Positions 4,851 to 8,265 of a stretch of 8,265 bases of DNA are shown in pieces. Source of the stretch: Oscillospiraceae bacterium. GTDB lineage: Bacteria; Bacillota; Clostridia; Oscillospirales; CAG-272. How positions within the stretch are numbered: position 1 is the first letter of the stretch; the number at the start of each line of letters is the position of its first letter. The translations under genes and the position numbers were made by a program. Below the pieces are notes generated by a model, which made no database searches, was not told the DNA's origin, and saw nothing but the letters and a program-made list of their open reading frames with translations. The stretch is taken from assembly GCA_015065395.1 (NCBI GenBank), contig SVQJ01000072.1:1-8265 (forward strand). The letters are read 5' to 3'.

Positions 4851-7625
4851 TTATGCGCCCAGATAATCGTAATAGTAGCAGAGCTTTGCCCATGAATACT
4901 CCACATTCTTGAATGTGTACTTATCCATAAGGAGCTGAAGGATCTCAGCAAGTCTCTCCGTTACGACAACGCAACCGTTGCGCTCAGTGTTTGCGGAATT
5001 ATCTATCAGAGACAGATAGGTCTTGATCTCCTCTGTAAGATCGGGGCCAGTGCCGTGATACTTTCCTGCAAGAACGTCATCGACCTTGTAGATCTCAGCG
5101 GTTGCATCATAATCCTCACCCCAAAGCTCACGCAGCTCCCGCAGAGTAGCGTCCACGTCATTATTATTCTTGCTCAGATAAGCAAGGATGTACAGGTCCT
5201 CCTCAGTTCTTGAGAAGTCGAAGCCTCCCTTTCCGATCATATCCTTGAGAGATGAGCTGAAGATAGGAGTAAGGCCTGTGAAATCAACATAGATAAGGCT
5301 GCCCTTCTTGCCGCCGCCCAGATCCTCGTAATACTTGCCGTCGGAGCCGAGAACGATATCGATACCGCCGCTTATGGTGTAGTACATAGCCTCGCCCTGA
5401 GCGTCTGTATCATAGGTGAAGTATCCGGGAGATGCAAGTCTGAAGAGATTGTAGCTCGTGCCGATAAATTCAATATCATAGGGAATGGTACCTGTCTCAT
5501 AAACGTCCCAGAAAGCGATATCTATATAATATGCCTTACCTGCCTCCATGTAATAAACCATGGAAACGTTCTTATCGTCTGTATGGAGAGCGTACATTCT
5601 CTCATCCTGCTCATAGGTATAGAGGATATCCTTATCATCGAATATCCATGCGTCAACACCCTGCTGAGATGTTGAGTGGGAGGTTATACGGTAAACACCG
5701 CTCTGAGTGGGAACGAATTTAGCATAAAGACCTCTGGGAATGATAGCCCTGTCATAGGTGAAGGAATTATCCTTACCAAGCTTTGCCTCATAAGCGGAGA
5801 ATCTTGCAAGACCCTTGATGGGGTCAACGAGCTGAGAGCCGTTTGTGCCGTATGCCTGATAATAGGAGCACAGCTTGAGCCATTCCTTGTCATCCTCATC
5901 GTCAAAGCCTGCGATGGAATCCACCATGAGGAGATATTCGTAAAGCTGCTGGTTAACGGTACAGTATCCGTTAAGAGCGGAGTTGGAAGCATAGGAGCAA
6001 TAGTCGATGATGGCATCGCAGTAGTCCACACCGTCAATAACGATCTCGCCGTTGTATGCCAGATCGTAAACGGTTTCATCCTCGCTGAACTGGGTATAGC
6101 CCATAAGGTTTGCAAGGAGAAGAGGACCGTTGGCATTGCCTACGTGATAATAGCCGTCAGCGCTGTTGAACACGATATCAACATAGCTGTAGCCATCATC
6201 GGTGCTTGTTGTAGCCTCGCGGGGCAGATATGTGGCTGTATCGATAGCTGAGGAATCAACAACGCGCATATTTCTGATATAAATGGTGTCATCACCCTCG
6301 TTGGTGCTGCCATCCTTAAGGTAGCAGAGAGCAAGCTCGTAGGTACCGTCCTCGGTAGCAACGCAGGGATAGCAGGACTTCCAATTAGTGCTGTCTGAAT
6401 TACCGGAGATCTGGTAAATGTCCTCGTCATTTACGATAACGTACATAACGTCATTGTAAAGCTCGGAGGAAGCGATATAGTCAAAGCCGATAGCCTGACC
6501 CTTCTTAAGCTCGATATCGGCATAGATTATGGCAAAGGAATCCTCGATCTCCGCATTGGAGGACTTGATGCACTTCTGGCCGTCCTTCTCAGCGATGATA
6601 AAGGGCCAGCAATATTCCGCATCGTCATCCTCAGTCTCGGGACGGTATGTAACCTTGATATCGCCCTTGTTGATAGCAGCACCGATCTCCTCAGAGCTTT
6701 CCATGGTAACGTTAGGCTTTACCTGAGTAATAAGATCGCCGATACCGTTAATGCAAAGCTTCTGATCGTAATCATCACCGGTAAAGTGCTCAAAAGCACA
6801 GATAAAGGGACGAAGGCTTGTGATACCGCCTGCCTCTACCATGCAGATAACACCGTAGCGGTCAACGATAATGGAAGTGGGATATCCGGAGATACCAAAG
6901 GAATTCGACCACGCCGTGGGGCACTGAGCCATGGGGAAGGAAAGCCCGTACTGAGCCTTGAAGGCGGAAATAGAGCTTACGGTATCAGTGGGCATGGGGT
7001 TGAGAGCAATGATCTCGATATCATCCTTGTACTGCTGATAAGCCTCCTCCATATAGGGGAACTCAGTTACGCACCAGGTACAGGTGGTGTACCAGAAGTT
7101 GAGCATGACCATGTCCTTATCCTCGAGAGCCTCGGAAAGAGTGAAGGTCTCGCCGTCGGATGTGGTAACGCTGAAATCATACATAACGCTGCCAAGGCCG
7201 AGGCTTGCGCTGGAAAGACCGTCGCCCTTGATAAGAGCTGAATCCAGAACGATCTTAGCTGTATTTCCCTCGAACTTGTAACTGTCCTTAACCTTATATC
7301 CTTCGGGAATGCCGGAGAGAGCAACCGCATATTTCTTGCTCTTTTCCAAATTCTCGAAAGTAACGGAACCCTTTTCGTCAGTCTCACCGAAGCTGATTAG
7401 ATCCTTAAGAGTATCATCGGCATAAACATAAACCGAAATGCCGGTCATGCACATACCGCCCTTTGTTTTAACGGTAACCTTATAGTCTCCGTCGGACACG
7501 GAAACATCGGAGCCGTCCTTGCCGTCCTCTTTGTCGGCAGACTTCTTATCCTTGCAGGATGTCAGAACCGAAAGGCTTGACAGAACCAATACAAAAACAA
7601 GAAGAAGTGAGAGCCATCTTTTCAT
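4851..7625 (-). CDS. Redoxin (ResA/TlpA-type) surface lipoprotein with duplicated C-terminal modules
   Basis: 924 residues, starting at ATG 7625-7623 with a GGAGG ribosome binding site eight bases upstream. Residues 1-23 are a lipoprotein signal peptide with lipobox LTSC (Cys24), followed by a Lys/Asp/Ser linker. Residues about 47-135 are prealbumin-like. Residues about 147-285 are a thiol-disulfide oxidoreductase domain of the ResA/TlpA/AhpC-TSA type: NFWYTTCTWC with Cys182 and Cys185, EFPYMEEAYQQYKDD after it, and the cis-Pro motif GYPT (Pro249). Known relatives reduce disulfides on the outer side of the membrane. Residues about 345-457 resemble a jelly-roll or choice-of-anchor domain (FDYIASSE, then a short Trp region, then DDTIYIRNMRV), and contain a second CxxC at Cys418-Cys421. 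Residues 481-593 and about 754-924 are two copies of the module found at the ends of the next two proteins. A PTQSGVYR beta domain (about 625-740) lies between them. First gene of the operon, with its own promoter. Electron donor and substrate unknown. Confidence 0.92.
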   Translation of the reverse strand: MKRWLSLLLVFVLVLSSLSVLTSCKDKKSADKEDGKDGSDVSVSDGDYKVTVKTKGGMCMTGISVYVYADDTLKDLISFGETDEKGSVTFENLEKSKKYAVALSGIPEGYKVKDSYKFEGNTAKIVLDSALIKGDGLSSASLGLGSVMYDFSVTTSDGETFTLSEALEDKDMVMLNFWYTTCTWCVTEFPYMEEAYQQYKDDIEIIALNPMPTDTVSSISAFKAQYGLSFPMAQCPTAWSNSFGISGYPTSIIVDRYGVICMVEAGGITSLRPFICAFEHFTGDDYDQKLCINGIGDLITQVKPNVTMESSEEIGAAINKGDIKVTYRPETEDDDAEYCWPFIIAEKDGQKCIKSSNAEIEDSFAIIYADIELKKGQAIGFDYIASSELYNDVMYVIVNDEDIYQISGNSDSTNWKSCYPCVATEDGTYELALCYLKDGSTNEGDDTIYIRNMRVVDSSAIDTATYLPREATTSTDDGYSYVDIVFNSADGYYHVGNANGPLLLANLMGYTQFSEDETVYDLAYNGEIVIDGVDYCDAIIDYCSYASNSALNGYCTVNQQLYEYLLMVDSIAGFDDEDDKEWLKLCSYYQAYGTNGSQLVDPIKGLARFSAYEAKLGKDNSFTYDRAIIPRGLYAKFVPTQSGVYRITSHSTSQQGVDAWIFDDKDILYTYEQDERMYALHTDDKNVSMVYYMEAGKAYYIDIAFWDVYETGTIPYDIEFIGTSYNLFRLASPGYFTYDTDAQGEAMYYTISGGIDIVLGSDGKYYEDLGGGKKGSLIYVDFTGLTPIFSSSLKDMIGKGGFDFSRTEEDLYILAYLSKNNNDVDATLRELRELWGEDYDATAEIYKVDDVLAGKYHGTGPDLTEEIKTYLSLIDNSANTERNGCVVVTERLAEILQLLMDKYTFKNVEYSWAKLCYYYDYLGA

Positions 7626-7711
7626 AATAAAACCTCCGTTTTGTTTGTATTTTTTTCAAACTGTTATTCAATAGTGCAACCCGCCCATTAGAGCGCAACA
7701 ATATTCAGTGT

Positions 7712-7740
7712 ATTTTACCACAATTCTCTTTTCCAGTCAA
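7712..7740 (-). promoter_or_regulatory. Sigma-A (sigma-70 type) promoter of the operon
   Basis: On the minus strand, TTGACT (7740-7735) and TAAAAT (7717-7712) are separated by exactly 17 bases. The spacer ends in TGG, which gives an extended -10. Transcription should start near 7705, leaving an untranslated leader of about 80 bases before the ATG at 7625. The leader carries two near-identical octamers, GTTGCGCT (7699-7692) and GTTGCACT (7680-7673), 19 bases apart, and then the GGAGG site. No known riboswitch is recognised in it. An imperfect palindrome around ATCGAT lies just upstream of the -35 and could be an operator, which is weak. Confidence 0.8.
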
Positions 7741-7897
7741 TACATTTATCGATTTTATTCATATTCTAACAAATTATTAATATTTTTTATTATGTAGAGA
7801 AAAGTTCAAACCAAACGGAGATATGAAGGTATTGCAAAAAGCAGAAGGTGCCCATCAAAGCATCTTTTATCACGATTGAAATAATACACTATTTCTG

Positions 7898-7954
7898 AAA
7901 AAAATTCTCCCCTTCCCTTTCCGACCAAACGGTCGGTGGGAAGCGGGAGAATTT
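7898..7954 (-). terminator. Rho-independent terminator for a transcript entering from the right
   Basis: A long hairpin is formed in three pieces: AAATTCTCCC (7902-7911) with GGGAGAATTT (7945-7954), TTCCC (7913-7917) with GGGAA (7938-7942), and CCGACC (7921-7926) with GGTCGG (7931-7936). The loop is AAAC, with small internal loops between the pieces. Read on the minus strand the stem runs into seven consecutive T residues (complement of 7898-7904), the classic intrinsic terminator layout. It ends about 160 bases before the operon promoter, so it most likely insulates the operon from a minus-strand gene beyond the right edge. In the plus direction the following tract is T-rich but interrupted, so bidirectional function is only possible. 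Confidence 0.8.
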
Positions 7955-8020
7955 GCCTTTTTCTTTTCTGAATATAAATCTTTTTTCTTTTTCTTTTTAT
8001 TTTTATTTTTCTTTTTATGG

Positions 8021-8110
8021 GTTTTGAAAAAAACCGTTCGGTTTTTTTGGTTTCTCTGAAAAACCGTTCGGTTTTTTTGGGTTTTCTAAAATAACCGTTC
8101 GGTTTTCGCT
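8021..8110. repeat. Three tandem repeats carrying an AACCGTTCGGTT palindrome
   Basis: Three units of 30 bases each contain the palindrome AACCGTTCGGTT. The cores (CCGTTCGG) fall at 8034-8041, 8064-8071 and 8095-8102, spaced 30 and 31 bases. In the first unit the symmetry extends through seven A and seven T residues (8027-8048), in the second through five (8059-8076), and in the third it is confined to the 12-base core. The spacing is close to three helical turns, which suits repeated binding of a dimeric protein. The A/T flanks would also allow short hairpins with U-tracts on either strand. The one-base change in spacing argues against an in-frame peptide repeat. Confidence 0.75.
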
Positions 8111-8265
8111 TTATCCGCAACCGGCGTAAACTAAGGCAAATATTTTTTATCAAATTACGGTCTGCAGAGGAGAAACGGTCGCTTTTTTGAAAAAAAGCTC
8201 GGCAAAAAACTTTAAGAAATGGTTTTCGCTGAAGTCTGCAAGGCAAAAGGCCTCACCAAAGCAGA

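Larger units (their letters stand above)
7741..8265. other. Region without a convincing gene, 5' of the operon
   Basis: This stretch holds AT-rich sequence (7741-7805), a short unassigned stretch (7806-7897), a terminator (7898-7954), a pyrimidine-rich tract on the plus strand (about 7955-8020, mostly T with scattered C), and three palindrome repeats (8021-8110). It then runs to the window edge. A minus-strand frame is open across most of it, but the translation is almost all Lys, Arg and Phe, it crosses the terminator and no ribosome binding site precedes it, so it is not called. At the edge two fragments stay possible. One is a minus-strand C-terminal tail ending at the TGA at 8152-8150. 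The other is a plus-strand start at ATG 8219 that stays open for 15 codons to the edge but has no clear ribosome binding site. A perfect GCTTTTTT/AAAAAAGC inverted repeat lies at 8181-8198. Confidence 0.5.

Noticed and set aside
3511..4866. Long plus-strand open frame (451 codons) opposite the 426-residue lipoprotein gene
   Set aside because: It lies wholly antisense to a gene with signal peptide, ribosome binding site and paralogues. It has no ribosome binding site and its translation shows no domain-like pattern. It is a by-product of codon choice on the other strand.
8021..8110. Possible CRISPR array
   Set aside because: The units are 30 bases long with no unique spacers between them, and only three copies occur. 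The similarity covers the palindrome and its flanks only.
7806..8246. Minus-strand open frame of 146 codons encoding a very basic protein with apparent 10-residue repeats
   Set aside because: It crosses the strong terminator, is dominated by Lys/Arg/Phe from an A-rich tract, and has no ribosome binding site. The repeat spacing shifts by one base between the second and third copies, so the peptide repeat is not maintained.

Overview
The window carries one strand of genes: four consecutive genes all read on the minus strand, from right to left. Everything about the signals suggests a Gram-positive member of the Clostridia, probably an uncultured gut lineage of the Oscillospiraceae/Ruminococcaceae kind. 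The evidence is three lipoprotein signal peptides, strong AAAGGAG/GGAGG ribosome binding sites, a clean sigma-A promoter (TTGACT, 17 bp, TGG-TAAAAT), an intrinsic terminator, moderate GC in genes and AT-rich gaps. The genus cannot be fixed from the sequence and the family assignment is inference.

Layout in transcription order. The right end (about 7741-8265) has no convincing gene. It holds three copies of a palindrome centred on CCGTTCGG, a long pyrimidine-rich tract, and a strong terminator that closes a transcript arriving from beyond the right edge. A promoter at 7712-7740 then starts the cluster. First gene (4851-7625): a 924-residue lipoprotein with a prealbumin-like domain, a ResA/TlpA-type redoxin domain with an intact CTWC motif, a jelly-roll-like domain and two copies of an unrecognised C-terminal module. 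Second gene (3469-4749): a 426-residue lipoprotein with a prealbumin-like domain, a beta-rich domain and one copy of the same module. Third gene (224-3430): a 1068-residue protein held by an N-terminal membrane helix. It looks like the front half of the first protein joined, through two PPC-like and two prealbumin-like domains, to a full-length relative of the second. Its redoxin domain has lost the first cysteine of CxxC (GEAC). Fourth gene (159 to the left edge): the start of another lipoprotein with an acidic, repetitive linker.

Two intercistronic stem-loops (4786-4825 and 181-209) lie just ahead of the ribosome binding sites of genes two and four. They lack a U-tract, so they look like RNA stability, processing or attenuation elements and not terminators. 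Genes two and three are 38 bp apart. The four genes probably form one transcription unit.

Working together (inference): all products should sit on the outer face of the cell membrane. The first could reduce or isomerise disulfides there. The shared C-terminal module has recurring cysteines and might be its substrate or a partner-binding piece. The family expansion, the redox-dead paralogue and the unrecognised module are the parts most worth following up. I do not recognise the cluster as a described system.
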